A stretch of 58,499 nucleotides of DNA from contig CALLKE010000134.1 of NCBI GenBank assembly GCA_938008555.1, positions 1-58,499 on the forward strand, given 5' to 3'. The position numbers were made by a program, and so were the translations under genes. Under the pieces are notes generated by a model. It made no database searches and was not told the DNA's origin. It saw nothing but the letters and a program-made list of their open reading frames with translations. This stretch comes from an uncultured Pedobacter sp. GTDB lineage: Bacteria; Bacteroidota; Bacteroidia; Sphingobacteriales; Sphingobacteriaceae. This document shows, in pieces, positions 17,550 to 26,660 of the stretch (its first letter is position 1; every line of letters begins with the position of its first letter).

Positions 17550-18666
17550 AGAACGTTTTCTTCATCGTGACATGCTTCTTTCCAAGTTTAGCTCCTGTTG
17601 CTTCATGAATAGCGCGCATCTTGTTATTAAAATCACCAACCCATGAAAGCTCTAGCTCGGTATATTGCTTTTTAGGGATTACGTATTCCTTTAATTTGAT
17701 AAATAATGCGGACTCGAGTCCGTGCTTTTGGAAAGCAGATTTGGTTCCCATGACAACAGCCCGCATTCTTGAGACTCCCTTCCATCTGTAATACGCAAAT
17801 TTTATTTTTTCCCATAAACCAAGTTTCCCATTGAGAGACTTAATCATCTGATTGGCATCTGGAAGGATAACAATAAACGATGCTGGTTCGTCATTGACGT
17901 AAGCAAACCAAATTAGCTTTTCGTCCATAATTGTTTTCATCTTTTTTAGACCATCCATGACAGTTGGTTTTGTGATCGGAACAAAATTGTCAAAGTCTTT
18001 CCATGCGTCATTGTAAATTTCTATGAAATCAGATGCAACTTGATCAATATTTTTATTCCCAATATGTTCAAATCGGTATCCTGGTTTCTTTGATACCCAC
18101 TCTGCTATTTTTGTAAATCGATCTGGAAATGGTTTTTCTACATCTAGGTGATTGGTGATTTGTTCATACTGTGTAACGAATCCATATCTATCAAAGAAGT
18201 CTTTATAGTAAGGAGGGTTGTAATTCATGCCATAAGAGGGTGTGGTAAATCCTTCTGTTAGCAAGCCCCAATAGTTATCATTTTCTCCAAAATTGATAGG
18301 GCCAATCATCTCTTTCATACCTTGCTTCTCAAGCCATTCTTTTGCAGTATCAAAAAGAAGCTGAGCTGCTTGATAGTTATTGATGCACTCAAAAAAGCCC
18401 ATACCTCCGTTGGGTTGTGGTGTTTTATATGCTTTTAGATTGTTGATGAATGCAGCAACCCTACCGATTAGTTTTCCATCATTGGATTGGAGCACCCATC
18501 GAGCGCAAGTCCCATGTTGATGGAAACTATTCTTCTTGGGGTCAAATACTGCTCTGATATCCGCATCAAGTGGGCAAATCCACACAGGATCATCTTTGTA
18601 AATTTCTCGAGGTACGTTTATAAAGTTTTTTTCGGTAGTGCTGTTGGTTACTTCAGTTAATATCAT
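17548..18666 (-). CDS. GNAT-fold-like protein, function unknown
   Basis: 372 residues from ATG 18666 (MILTEVTN); a longer frame to 18702 overlaps a terminator and is rejected. It contains FINVPREIYKDDPVWICPL near the N-terminus, IGPINFGENDNYWGLL and a C-terminal RMRAVVMGTKSAFQKHG, features of a widespread Bacteroidota family with an acyl-CoA N-acyltransferase (GNAT) fold. No substrate can be assigned, and no partner gene adjoins it. Confidence 0.75.
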   Translation of the reverse strand: MILTEVTNSTTEKNFINVPREIYKDDPVWICPLDADIRAVFDPKKNSFHQHGTCARWVLQSNDGKLIGRVAAFINNLKAYKTPQPNGGMGFFECINNYQAAQLLFDTAKEWLEKQGMKEMIGPINFGENDNYWGLLTEGFTTPSYGMNYNPPYYKDFFDRYGFVTQYEQITNHLDVEKPFPDRFTKIAEWVSKKPGYRFEHIGNKNIDQVASDFIEIYNDAWKDFDNFVPITKPTVMDGLKKMKTIMDEKLIWFAYVNDEPASFIVILPDANQMIKSLNGKLGLWEKIKFAYYRWKGVSRMRAVVMGTKSAFQKHGLESALFIKLKEYVIPKKQYTELELSWVGDFNNKMRAIHEATGAKLGKKHVTMKKTF

Positions 18667-18700
18667 TATAAAGGGTAATGGAGTTGTACCAATGTGATAC

Positions 18701-18734
18701 AAAAAAGCATTCAGGATTTCCCGAATGCTTTTTT
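18701..18734 (-). terminator. Rho-independent terminator
   Basis: AAAAAAGCATTC and GAATGCTTTTTT form a perfect 12-bp stem around a 10-base loop, downstream of the acidic small protein on the minus strand. T-runs at both ends make it potentially bidirectional. Confidence 0.85.
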
Positions 18735-18761
18735 GTCAAGTATATATTTCTAGGAGTTCAG

Positions 18762-18959
18762 TTAAAAATCGTCATCATCATCATCATCAAAATTATCTAA
18801 TCTCAAATCATCATCATACAGAGGCGTGTCAAAGTCATCATCATCTCTATCTTTGATAGGCTCTTTGGATCTAGGGCCTGTTGGCTTTGTAGAATTTTTT
18901 CCAGTGTCATTGTTTTGTATGTCCTCAGAGGGGATACTTTTGGGCGATTTTTTTGACAT
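18762..18959 (-). CDS. Small acidic low-complexity protein
   Basis: About 65 residues from ATG 18959 (MSKKSPKSIP); an ATG four codons earlier is possible. It opens with a Lys/Ser/Pro-rich part and ends in aspartate runs (KDRDDDDFD, then DNFDDDDDDDF). It is probably disordered. A dedicated terminator follows. I do not recognise a family; acidic tails of this kind are seen on small Bacteroidota proteins of unknown role. The coding repeats of GAT/GAC make the DNA a simple repeat. Confidence 0.65.
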   Translation of the reverse strand: MSKKSPKSIPSEDIQNNDTGKNSTKPTGPRSKEPIKDRDDDDFDTPLYDDDLRLDNFDDDDDDDF

Positions 18960-19060
18960 TGTTGCTAGCATTTAAATTACATTGTATTATGCGACTACGC
19001 ATAAAATTATAAAGTTTTTGAATTTTTAAGAATTATTTTATCAAATATTTTATTTAGGCA

Positions 19061-19630
19061 TTATTCCTTAATGACCCCTATTTCATTATTGTCTGAGATG
19101 ATTTCTTTTGATTGAGGGAGCTCCGCTATTGAATTGATTCCAAAATAGTCCATAAAGATACTACTTGTTGAATAGAGGACTGGTTTACCAACGGTATCAG
19201 CCTTTCCTGTGATTGTGATGAGATCTTTTTCCAGAAGTTTCTGGATTGTATAATCGCAATTTACTCCTCTTATTTGTTCAATCTCCTGTTTAGTTATGGG
19301 TTGCTTGTAGGCAACAATGGCAAGTGTTTCGATCGCTGTTTGGCTTAGTTTTTTCTTTGAGCGATGGGCTTGAAGTTGGCCAACAATTGGGTGATATTCT
19401 TTTTTAGTTAAGAATTGATATCCCCCATCAATATGCATTAATTCAATTACCAATGAATCAGCTTTATATTTCTCTTGAATCGTTGCTATGATCTGATGGA
19501 TATCCTGCTCAGAGAATTCGAGACCAGACGTTGATTCCATTATATTTTTAATTTCAGCAATACTGATACTTCGGTCTGATGCAAAAATGAGTGCCTCAAT
19601 ATTTTGTTCAATCTTAGTAATCATACTCAT
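19061..19630 (-). CDS. scpB: Segregation and condensation protein B
   Basis: 189 residues. ScpB is the winged-helix partner of the Smc-ScpA condensin complex that organises the chromosome. It begins KIEQNIEALIFASDRSISIAEI and contains the second winged-helix core SQTAIETLAIVAYKQPITKQEIEQIRGV, which is diagnostic. The ending is acidic. Start is ATG 19630, with a second Met two codons in. Five bases downstream of mqnC, so probably one transcript; scpA is not in the window. Confidence 0.95.
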   Translation of the reverse strand: MSMITKIEQNIEALIFASDRSISIAEIKNIMESTSGLEFSEQDIHQIIATIQEKYKADSLVIELMHIDGGYQFLTKKEYHPIVGQLQAHRSKKKLSQTAIETLAIVAYKQPITKQEIEQIRGVNCDYTIQKLLEKDLITITGKADTVGKPVLYSTSSIFMDYFGINSIAELPQSKEIISDNNEIGVIKE

Positions 19631-19635
19631 ACATT

Positions 19636-20760
19636 TTAATAAGTGATGACCTGCTGATCTATTTGTTTAGGTAAGTCTCTAAATTCATATTGTTGCGTGC
19701 GAAGTTGTGGCTCAAAGCCGGCTTCTCGTATTGCACCTTGTATTCCTTGTGATGTGAAACGATGTGGAGCACCTGCAGCTGAAACTACATTTTCTTCAAT
19801 CATAATGGATCCAAAATCATTGGCTCCAGCGTTTAAGCAAAGCTGAGCAACTTGTTTTCCAATGGTGAGCCATGATGCCTGAATATTTTTGATATTGGGT
19901 AACATTATGCGACTTAATGCAATCATGCGAATGTATTCATCTCCACTAACTTGATTGGTGATTCCACGAATTTTTTTGAGAAGTGTTCCATCATCTTGAA
20001 AAGGCCAAGGAATAAATGCGATGAAGCCTTTGGCTTGTTCTGGCTTTTCAGATTGGACCTGTCGCAGCCAAACCAAATGCTCAAATCGTTCTTCAATTGT
20101 TTCTATGTGTCCAAACATCATAGTTGCAGAAGTCGTTAATTCCAATTGATGAGCAGCACGCATGATATCAAGCCATTCTTGGCCACCACATTTGCCTTTT
20201 GAAATTAAACGACGTACGCGGTCGTTTAGGATTTCTGCTCCAGCTCCGGGTAGTGAATCCAGCCCAGATTGCATCAGTGCGGATAATACCTCAGTGTGAC
20301 TTTTGCTTTCTAATTTTGCGATATGGGCGATTTCGGGTGGGCCAAGTGCATGTAGTTTTAGGGTAGGATATAATGCTTTTAATTCTTTGAATAAGTCAGT
20401 GTAATATGATAAGCCTAGGTTAGGGTGATGACCACCTTGTAATAATAATTGATTGCCACCATATCGAAAAGTTTCCTCTATTTTTTGTTTATAGGTTTCA
20501 ATATCGGTGATATAGCTTTCGTCATGGCCAGGCCTTCGAAAGAAGTTGCAAAACTTGCAATTAGCGATACACACATTGGTGGTATTTACATTTCTATCAA
20601 TAATCCAAGTGACTTTACCATGTGGGACCTGTTTCTTTCGAAGTTCATTAGCCGTATACATAAGGTCAGCTGTAGCAGCATGGTTAAATAGAAAAACGCC
20701 CTCTTCTTGTGTGAGAAAATCAAAGTCTAAAGCGCGCTGAAGGAGATGTGAAATATTCAT
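19636..20760 (-). CDS. mqnC: Cyclic dehypoxanthinyl futalosine synthase
   Basis: 374 residues. Radical SAM enzyme of the futalosine menaquinone pathway; it cyclises dehypoxanthine futalosine. The [4Fe-4S] cysteines are Cys64, Cys68 and Cys71 in NVCIANCKFCNFFRRPG, followed by the QLLLQGGHHPNL segment, LPGAGAEIL and a C-terminal LNAGANDFGSIMIEENVVSAAG typical of MqnC rather than MqnE. Other mqn genes are not here. This implies menaquinone made by the futalosine rather than the Men route. Confidence 0.95.
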   Translation of the reverse strand: MNISHLLQRALDFDFLTQEEGVFLFNHAATADLMYTANELRKKQVPHGKVTWIIDRNVNTTNVCIANCKFCNFFRRPGHDESYITDIETYKQKIEETFRYGGNQLLLQGGHHPNLGLSYYTDLFKELKALYPTLKLHALGPPEIAHIAKLESKSHTEVLSALMQSGLDSLPGAGAEILNDRVRRLISKGKCGGQEWLDIMRAAHQLELTTSATMMFGHIETIEERFEHLVWLRQVQSEKPEQAKGFIAFIPWPFQDDGTLLKKIRGITNQVSGDEYIRMIALSRIMLPNIKNIQASWLTIGKQVAQLCLNAGANDFGSIMIEENVVSAAGAPHRFTSQGIQGAIREAGFEPQLRTQQYEFRDLPKQIDQQVITY

Positions 20761-21317
20761 TGGAGCGCAAATATAGGCACTTATGGGTTGTTGATGAAAT
20801 GTCCTATACAGATATGAAGAATCATAATGGCAGAAAATTGTCTACGGACATACTTAGTGTTGTATCAATTGGCCTGACTGTGTGGCGTAGCTGACTTCAG
20901 CTAGTTCCAATGTCTATCTCTGCTTCTCCTGCTCCCCCTTTTTTATCTATTCTGTTAGTGTGGTATCTTCTGCGAATAAATGATTGATTGAAATAACCAA
21001 AGGAGGCTGCCTCAAATGCAGAGCCTCTAAAAATCAGACACTTTCTGGGGTAAGTTTAATCTAGACAGTCTCTTTATATTAAACTAACTCTATTTGTCCT
21101 TTGTGGATGTGATTTTCTTTGGGCAACACCACTTTAAAGCCTTTCTAGTACGATAGGTGCAAGCGTAGAAAACTTTCTATCAGTATCAAGTATCGGGATC
21201 ATAACTTCTACTCTTAATATCAGACAGAACAAAGTGGCCAGGAAATAACAATGTCTGAGATAGCTTTGATCATTGGGTTTTCTTACTTTTGAGCAGCTCA
21301 TTATAAGGGTAACGTAG
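20761..21317. other. 557-bp gap with a small hairpin and promoter
   Basis: No convincing gene. Around 21003-21030 a short inverted repeat pairs GAGGCTGC with GC-AGCCTC, reminiscent of the ends of Bacteroidota insertion sequences, but there is no transposase. A TACTTTTG box at 21284-21291 with TTTG at 21265-21268 (15-base spacing, short for the class) is a candidate promoter for the downstream E1 gene. Confidence 0.4.
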
Positions 21318-23735
21318 ATGTCAGTAGTGGAACAAAATTTAATTAATTCGTTGGTTAGTAGTGAATTGGACTTTGATGGTTTTAGAAGAATCGTGATCAA
21401 CGATTATAAAATTGCATTTGAAAGTCGGCAGGCTAGCTTATTTGGTCGTAAAGAAGTATTAACAGGAAAAGCCAAGTTTGGAATTTTTGGAGATGGAAAA
21501 GAAGTTGCTCAGCTAGCAATGGCTAAGACTTTTAAACAAGGAGACTGGCGTTCGGGTTATTATCGAGATCAGACTTTCATGTTTGCTGCCGGGATGTTGA
21601 CGATGACCGAGTTTTTTGCACAGTTATATGCCAATACGGATGTTAAAGCAGAACCAGCATCTGCGGGAAGACAGATGAATGCTCATTTTGCCTCACGAAG
21701 TTTAAATGATGACGGTAGCTGGAAAAATTTAAGTGAGATGAAAAATTGCTCATCCGATATTTCCCCTACTGGTGGACAAATGGCTCGGCTTGTTGGGTTA
21801 GGCTTAGCATCTAAAATATATCGCGACAATCCCGCATTACAGCATCTAAAAAACCTTTCTTCGAATGGCAACGAAGTCGCATTTGGGACTATCGGGAACG
21901 CATCTACTTCTGAAGGCGTTTTTTGGGAGGCGATCAATGCAATAGGGGTCTTGCAAGTACCCGTGGCAGTATCTATTTGGGACGATGCTTATGGAATTTC
22001 AGTCCCAGCACTCTACCAAACTACCAAGGAAGATATTTCAGAAATTTTGAAAGGGTTTCAGCGCGATGAACTTGGCGAAGGGTACGATATTTTTAAAGTA
22101 AAAGGTTGGGATTACCCCGGACTTTGTGAAACATATGAGAAGGCGATTCGTGTTTGTCGTGAGAATCATCGTCCGGTGATGATACATGTGACAGATATGA
22201 CACAGCCACAAGGACACTCTACATCAGGATCGCATGAGCGCTATAAAACAAAAGAGCGCTTAGTATGGGAAGCCGAACACGATTGTTTGCTCAAAATGCG
22301 ACAATGGATGATTGACTCAGGAATAGCCGAAGAAGGAGAATTGTTAGCCTTAGAAAAAGCAGCAACAATCTATGTACGTGATTGCCAAAAGGCAGCTTGG
22401 GTAGAATATAGCTCAAGTATTAGAAAAGATGCCGATCGATCGATTGAGCTTTTGATGGCTTTCCCAGAAGAGGAAGTTCAGTCTATCGCTAAAACACTTC
22501 AAGCTACTTCGGACCCATCTCACAAAGACATCGCGAGTGGCCTTCGTAAAGCGATCCGCTTCCTTCGCCATGTTGATTCTGATGCCAAGTATCAACTAGT
22601 GGAATGGTACAGTCAGTATCGTGACGAAAACTACAACTATTATAACTCCAAGTTATTTACAGAAACAGCAGAAGCACCTTCAAATGTGCCTGTGATTGAG
22701 CCTACCTTTGATGAGAATGCGAAGCTAGTGGATGGTCGAGAGGTACTTAATGCTTGTTTTGACGCCAATTTTACCCGAGATCCTAGGATACATGCTTTTG
22801 GGGAAGATGTGGGGCAGATTGGTGACGTAAATCAAGGTTTTGCTGGATTGCAAGAAAAATTTGGGCCTGTTCGTGTATCTGACACAGGCATTCGTGAGAT
22901 GACGATTGTGGGACAAGGTATTGGGCTAGCTATGCGAGGATTGAAACCTATCGCAGAAATTCAATATCTCGATTATCTGTTATATGCACTGAATATCTTG
23001 AGTGATGACTTGGCAACTTTAAGCTACCGGACCAAGGCTGGTCAGAAGGCACCCTTGATTATTCGAACACGTGGTCATCGTTTGGAAGGAATTTGGCATT
23101 CAGGTTCTCCTATTGGGATGCTTTTAAATTCGCTCAGAGGTGTGCATATCTGTGTACCTCGCAATATGATTCAAGCAGCCGGAATGTATAATACCTTGCT
23201 CCGCTCAGATGAACCTGCATTGATGATCGAGAGTTTAAATGGTTATCGTTTGAAGGAAAAAATGCCGCTGAATGTGGGCGAATTTACCGTCCCGCTAGGA
23301 AAAGCAGAAATTGTGCGTGCTGGAAGTGATATTACTGTTATTTCTTATGGTTCTACTTTGCGGACTGTGCTTGAAGCTGCATCTGAACTTGAAAAACTAG
23401 GAATCAATATGGAAGTGATCGATCCGCAAACCATCTTACCTTTTGATGAGGAGCAAATATGTGTTCGATCTTTGACCAAGACCAATAAACTATTGGTGGT
23501 AGATGAAGATGTTCCAGGAGGTGCTTCGGCTTATATTTTACAACAAGTGGTTGAAGTACAAAAAGGATATTATCATCTAGATGCACAGCCAAGAACGCTT
23601 TCTGCAAAAGCACATCGTCCACCTTATGGATCGGATGGAGACTATTTTACTAAACCATCAGTGGATGATATCATTGAGAAGGTGTATGACTTTTTCTACG
23701 AAGAGAATCCGACTAGGTTCCCTTCATTATTGTAG
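21318..23735 (+). CDS. Fused alpha/beta 2-oxoacid dehydrogenase E1 component
   Basis: 805 residues. The N-terminal half is the TPP-binding alpha part (FKQGDWRSGYYRDQTFMFAAG, then TIGNASTSEGVFWEAINAIG and WDDAYGIS in the TPP/Mg region); the C-terminal half from about residue 470 is the beta part (REVLNACFDANFTRDPRIHAFGEDVGQIGDVNQG, AEIQYLDYLLYA, HSGSPIGM, VVDEDVPGGASAY). The fusion matches the Bacteroidota 2-oxoisovalerate (branched-chain) dehydrogenase E1-type, which decarboxylates branched-chain or related 2-oxoacids and passes the acyl group to a lipoyl E2. E2 and E3 are not in the window, so exact substrate is open. Confidence 0.9.
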   Translation: MSVVEQNLINSLVSSELDFDGFRRIVINDYKIAFESRQASLFGRKEVLTGKAKFGIFGDGKEVAQLAMAKTFKQGDWRSGYYRDQTFMFAAGMLTMTEFFAQLYANTDVKAEPASAGRQMNAHFASRSLNDDGSWKNLSEMKNCSSDISPTGGQMARLVGLGLASKIYRDNPALQHLKNLSSNGNEVAFGTIGNASTSEGVFWEAINAIGVLQVPVAVSIWDDAYGISVPALYQTTKEDISEILKGFQRDELGEGYDIFKVKGWDYPGLCETYEKAIRVCRENHRPVMIHVTDMTQPQGHSTSGSHERYKTKERLVWEAEHDCLLKMRQWMIDSGIAEEGELLALEKAATIYVRDCQKAAWVEYSSSIRKDADRSIELLMAFPEEEVQSIAKTLQATSDPSHKDIASGLRKAIRFLRHVDSDAKYQLVEWYSQYRDENYNYYNSKLFTETAEAPSNVPVIEPTFDENAKLVDGREVLNACFDANFTRDPRIHAFGEDVGQIGDVNQGFAGLQEKFGPVRVSDTGIREMTIVGQGIGLAMRGLKPIAEIQYLDYLLYALNILSDDLATLSYRTKAGQKAPLIIRTRGHRLEGIWHSGSPIGMLLNSLRGVHICVPRNMIQAAGMYNTLLRSDEPALMIESLNGYRLKEKMPLNVGEFTVPLGKAEIVRAGSDITVISYGSTLRTVLEAASELEKLGINMEVIDPQTILPFDEEQICVRSLTKTNKLLVVDEDVPGGASAYILQQVVEVQKGYYHLDAQPRTLSAKAHRPPYGSDGDYFTKPSVDDIIEKVYDFFYEENPTRFPSLL

Positions 23736-23812
23736 AAGCTTTCCTCTTCAAATGAGGGGCTATTTTATCTGTAACGTTGTGTGTTAGCGATCTCTACACG
23801 TTTAAGGAATGA

Positions 23813-23834
23813 ACAGGAGTCTTTTGACTCCTGT
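23813..23834 (+). terminator. Terminator candidate after the E1 gene
   Basis: ACAGGAGTC and GACTCCTGT form a perfect 9-bp stem around a TTTT loop, 77 bp after the E1 stop; the tail (GTTATTT) is only weakly T-rich. Confidence 0.55.
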
Positions 23835-23870
23835 GTTATTTAAAAAACATCTTGTTCTAAAATTTACTTT

Positions 23871-25883
23871 ATGCCCACTTCTGATATTAAAAAATATATG
23901 GATATGCTGGTTGAAGAACTGAATCAGCATAATTATAAATACTATGTGTTGGCTCATCCCACTATTTCTGATTTTGAGTTTGATCAGAAATTGGCAGAGC
24001 TAGTCAAGTTTGAAAAACAATATCCTGCCTTACAAAGCCCGGATTCACCTACTCAAAAAATTGGTGGAGATATTACCAAAGAGTTTCAGGTTATCAAACA
24101 TAAATGGCCCATGTTATCCTTGGGCAATACGTATAACGAGCAGGACCTAAGAGATTTTGATGAGCGAATTCGAAAATCCATTGGTTCCGATTTCGATTAT
24201 GTTTGTGAGCTTAAATTCGATGGCTTGTCGATCAGTTTGACTTATGAGCATGGGCAATTAATACGGGCTGTTACACGAGGTGACGGTACACAGGGCGATG
24301 AGGTAACAGCAAATGTGAAGACAATTCGTTCAATTCCTAAGCATCTGAAAGGGGCTGGTTATCCCGATCATTTTGAAATACGTGGAGAAGTCTTTATGCA
24401 TCGTCCTGCATTTGAACGTTTGAACAATGAACGGATAGAAAATGGTGATGTGCCCTATGCCAACCCCAGAAACTTTGCTTCTGGTACGCTTAAAATGCAA
24501 GATTCAGCAGAAGTAAGTCGCCGGCCACTAGATTGCTTTTTATATTTCTTGTATACGGATAAATCTCTTTACGATACACATTGGGAAAGTTTACAAGCTG
24601 TAAAAAATTGGGGATTTTATACCTGTGAGCATAATAAGCTGTGTAAAACGATGGATGATGTTTTGACATTTATTCATACATGGCAGCAAAAGAGATTCGA
24701 TTTATCGTATGATATTGATGGGATTGTGATCAAGGTAAATAGGTATGCGCAGCAACAGGAACTAGGTTTTACTGCAAAATCACCTCGTTGGGCAATCGCT
24801 TACAAATATAAACCCCAGGAAGTCGAGACCATTTTAGAGCGTGTCACTTACCAAGTTGGACGTACAGGTGCTGTTACGCCTGTCGCTAATTTAAAGCCCG
24901 TATCATTGGCCGGAACGATTGTAAAAAGAGCCACTCTACACAATGCGAATGAGATTGATCGCTTGGACCTACACGAAGGAGACACTGTTCTCGTAGAAAA
25001 AGGAGGAGAAATCATTCCTAAAATTATTGCGATCAATGTTGCAAAACGCAAAACAGGAGCCTCAAAAATCAATTATCCCAAAACTTGTCTCGAATGTGGC
25101 ACTCATCTGGTACGAGAAGAAGGCGAAGTGGCCTATTACTGTCCGAATGAGGAGGGCTGCCCGCCACAAATTGTTGGGAGAATACAGCATTTTATTGGTC
25201 GCAAAGCGATGAATATCGATGGCTTGGGGAATGAAACGATTGAATCTTTTTATAAAAATGGTTTAATAAAGGGCATTACCGATTTATACACACTTCATGA
25301 GAAAAGTAGTTTGTTGAAACAATTAGATCGATTTGGAGATCGATCGATTGATAAATTATTAGAGGGTATTGAAGAATCTAAAAAAATGCCTTTTGAGAAA
25401 CTACTTTTTGGTTTAGGAATTCGATATGTGGGTGAAACGGTTGCTAAAAAATTAGCAGCTCACTTCAAAAACATCGACCATCTGATGAGCGCTAATCTAG
25501 AGGAGTTAGTGTTAGTTGATGAAATAGGTGGCCGAATTGCAGAGAGTGTAATTCATTATTTTAAGGAGCCCAAAAACCAGCAACAGATAGAAAAGCTTCG
25601 TCAGTATGGGCTACAATTTGAAGCTGAAGAAAAATCCCTATCGTTGGATAGTGCTAAGCTCGAAGGAAAAACATTCGTGATATCCGGCGTATTTGAAAAT
25701 CACAGTCGTGAGGAATTAAAAGAACTGATCGAAAAAAATAGTGGAAAAATACTGAGTAGTATTTCCGCGAAATTAAACTACCTCTTAGCAGGAGATCATA
25801 TGGGCCCTGCCAAGCTGGAGAAGGCAAAAAAGTTAAATATTGCCATTATTTCGGAGGAAGAGTTTGTTGGGATGATTCGGTAA
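23871..25883 (+). CDS. ligA: NAD-dependent DNA ligase
   Basis: 670 residues, normal LigA length. It seals nicks in replication and repair. Domains in order: Ia NAD-recognition (HNYKYYVLAHPTISDFEFD), adenylation domain with Lys115 in CELKFDG, OB fold (VGRTGAVTPVANLKPV), Cys4 zinc finger (CLECG, then CPNEEGCPPQ), helix-hairpin-helix repeats (FGLGIRYVGETVAKKLA, VDEIGGRIAESV), and a BRCT domain from about residue 592 to the end (LEGKTFVISGVFENHSREE). Its own transcription unit. Confidence 0.97.
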   Translation: MPTSDIKKYMDMLVEELNQHNYKYYVLAHPTISDFEFDQKLAELVKFEKQYPALQSPDSPTQKIGGDITKEFQVIKHKWPMLSLGNTYNEQDLRDFDERIRKSIGSDFDYVCELKFDGLSISLTYEHGQLIRAVTRGDGTQGDEVTANVKTIRSIPKHLKGAGYPDHFEIRGEVFMHRPAFERLNNERIENGDVPYANPRNFASGTLKMQDSAEVSRRPLDCFLYFLYTDKSLYDTHWESLQAVKNWGFYTCEHNKLCKTMDDVLTFIHTWQQKRFDLSYDIDGIVIKVNRYAQQQELGFTAKSPRWAIAYKYKPQEVETILERVTYQVGRTGAVTPVANLKPVSLAGTIVKRATLHNANEIDRLDLHEGDTVLVEKGGEIIPKIIAINVAKRKTGASKINYPKTCLECGTHLVREEGEVAYYCPNEEGCPPQIVGRIQHFIGRKAMNIDGLGNETIESFYKNGLIKGITDLYTLHEKSSLLKQLDRFGDRSIDKLLEGIEESKKMPFEKLLFGLGIRYVGETVAKKLAAHFKNIDHLMSANLEELVLVDEIGGRIAESVIHYFKEPKNQQQIEKLRQYGLQFEAEEKSLSLDSAKLEGKTFVISGVFENHSREELKELIEKNSGKILSSISAKLNYLLAGDHMGPAKLEKAKKLNIAIISEEEFVGMIR

Positions 25884-26094
25884 ATTATTTTATGTGTATT
25901 ATTTGTTTCTTATGAGTCATGAAGCTACCATGAGCAGAATTTTTCGTGATTTTTTGTTTTTCATGGCACTCAAGAGCCGATTCGCTAACGTTTTTCACGA
26001 TTAGTTGTTTTTCAGGGTGTTCAAGAGATCGTTCCGCTAAGTTTTTCTTAGGTTTTGCGAACGGTCGCTCATGATGCTTTCATCATGTTATTTT
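25884..26094. other. Spacer between ligA and the toxin-export locus
   Basis: No gene seen. The spacer contains an imperfect tandem duplication, roughly 25943-26050, in which CGTGATT..TGTTTTTCA..CTCAAGAG..CGATTCGCTAACGTTTTTC-type words recur with changes. It marks the left border of the accessory locus. Confidence 0.45.
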
Positions 26095-26136
26095 AGCCAG
26101 CTATTTGCTCATTCAAGCGATAGTTGGCTTTTTTTA
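26095..26136 (+). terminator. Rho-independent terminator before the cargo locus
   Basis: AGCCAGCTAT pairs with ATAGTTGGCT (10 bp with one G-U) and is followed by a T-run. It insulates the first cargo gene from ligA. The sequence after the T-run (ACCCCGCAA) starts the direct repeat shared with 28676 onward. Confidence 0.85.
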
Positions 26137-26660
26137 CCCCGCAAAAAATCCATCTGTCCAAATCTACACCCCCAATCAAAAACATGTTAGAGAATTCTTC
26201 CCCAACGAGCGGTAGCTCGAGAGGCTGGAAGTGTGTCGTTTGTTTGAAAATGGTTGAGTGATTCTGTATTTTGATTTTAATTATAAATTAATTTTTGTTT
26301 AATTTTTTGATTTTTTATTATTAAAAAATTAGCAATTATTTTAATGATAAAATTATTTCATTTAACATTGCGTCCCGATAAAGCATTGCTTGGATCAAAC
26401 ACTCTTTATATCTATGAAACAAAAATTAAAAGACCTATTAAAAAAGAAAAACAAGCCAACCTTTGATGAAGCAGCGGCGTACTTCACAGCAATGACCGAC
26501 GCGCAAAAAGCAGCGAAGAAGGGAGGTGTTACAGATGAGGCATTTCCTGTTGGTTTAGAGAGTACTAATTTCGGAGGCAATACCGGGGTAATGAATGCTG
26601 GTGGGTTTGAGCCCAAATTAACCCGAACAAAGAGATGGGGTGATTTTAATGGTGGCTGGC
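26130..26660 (+). repeat. Long direct repeat, copy 1 (5' region plus cargo leader)
   Basis: From the T-run of the terminator to the end of the leader, this matches 28670-29218. The first 50 bases are only partly conserved, but from about 26184 through the first 40 codons of the cargo gene the two copies look identical apart from silent changes. It contains a transporter-start relic, an AT-rich block and the leader coding region. Confidence 0.9.
26184..26261 (+). pseudogene. Relic of the exporter's 5' end, copy 1
   Basis: ATG TTA ... CTTCCCCAACGAGCGG ... AGCTCGA ... TTTGAAAATG-type sequence aligns over about 75 bases with the first 25 codons of the C39-ABC exporter at 32924 (same ATGTTA, same CCCCAACGAGCGG and CTGAAAATG blocks), with a one-base insertion near base 10 and a compensating loss near base 42. 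Read in its own ATG frame it is only 25 codons and then TGA. It is a decayed copy of the transporter start. Confidence 0.75.

Noticed and set aside
18762..18840. GAT/GAC simple repeat as a possible CRISPR-like or phase-variable tract
   Set aside because: It encodes the aspartate-rich tail in frame, units are three bases and interrupted, and no spacer structure exists.
21003..21030. Insertion-sequence end (GAGGCTGC...AGCCTC)
   Set aside because: No transposase remnant, second end or target duplication was found in the 557-bp gap.
21134..21400. 88-codon minus-strand frame over the E1 start
   Set aside because: It overlaps the promoter box and the first codons of the E1 gene and resembles no protein I know.
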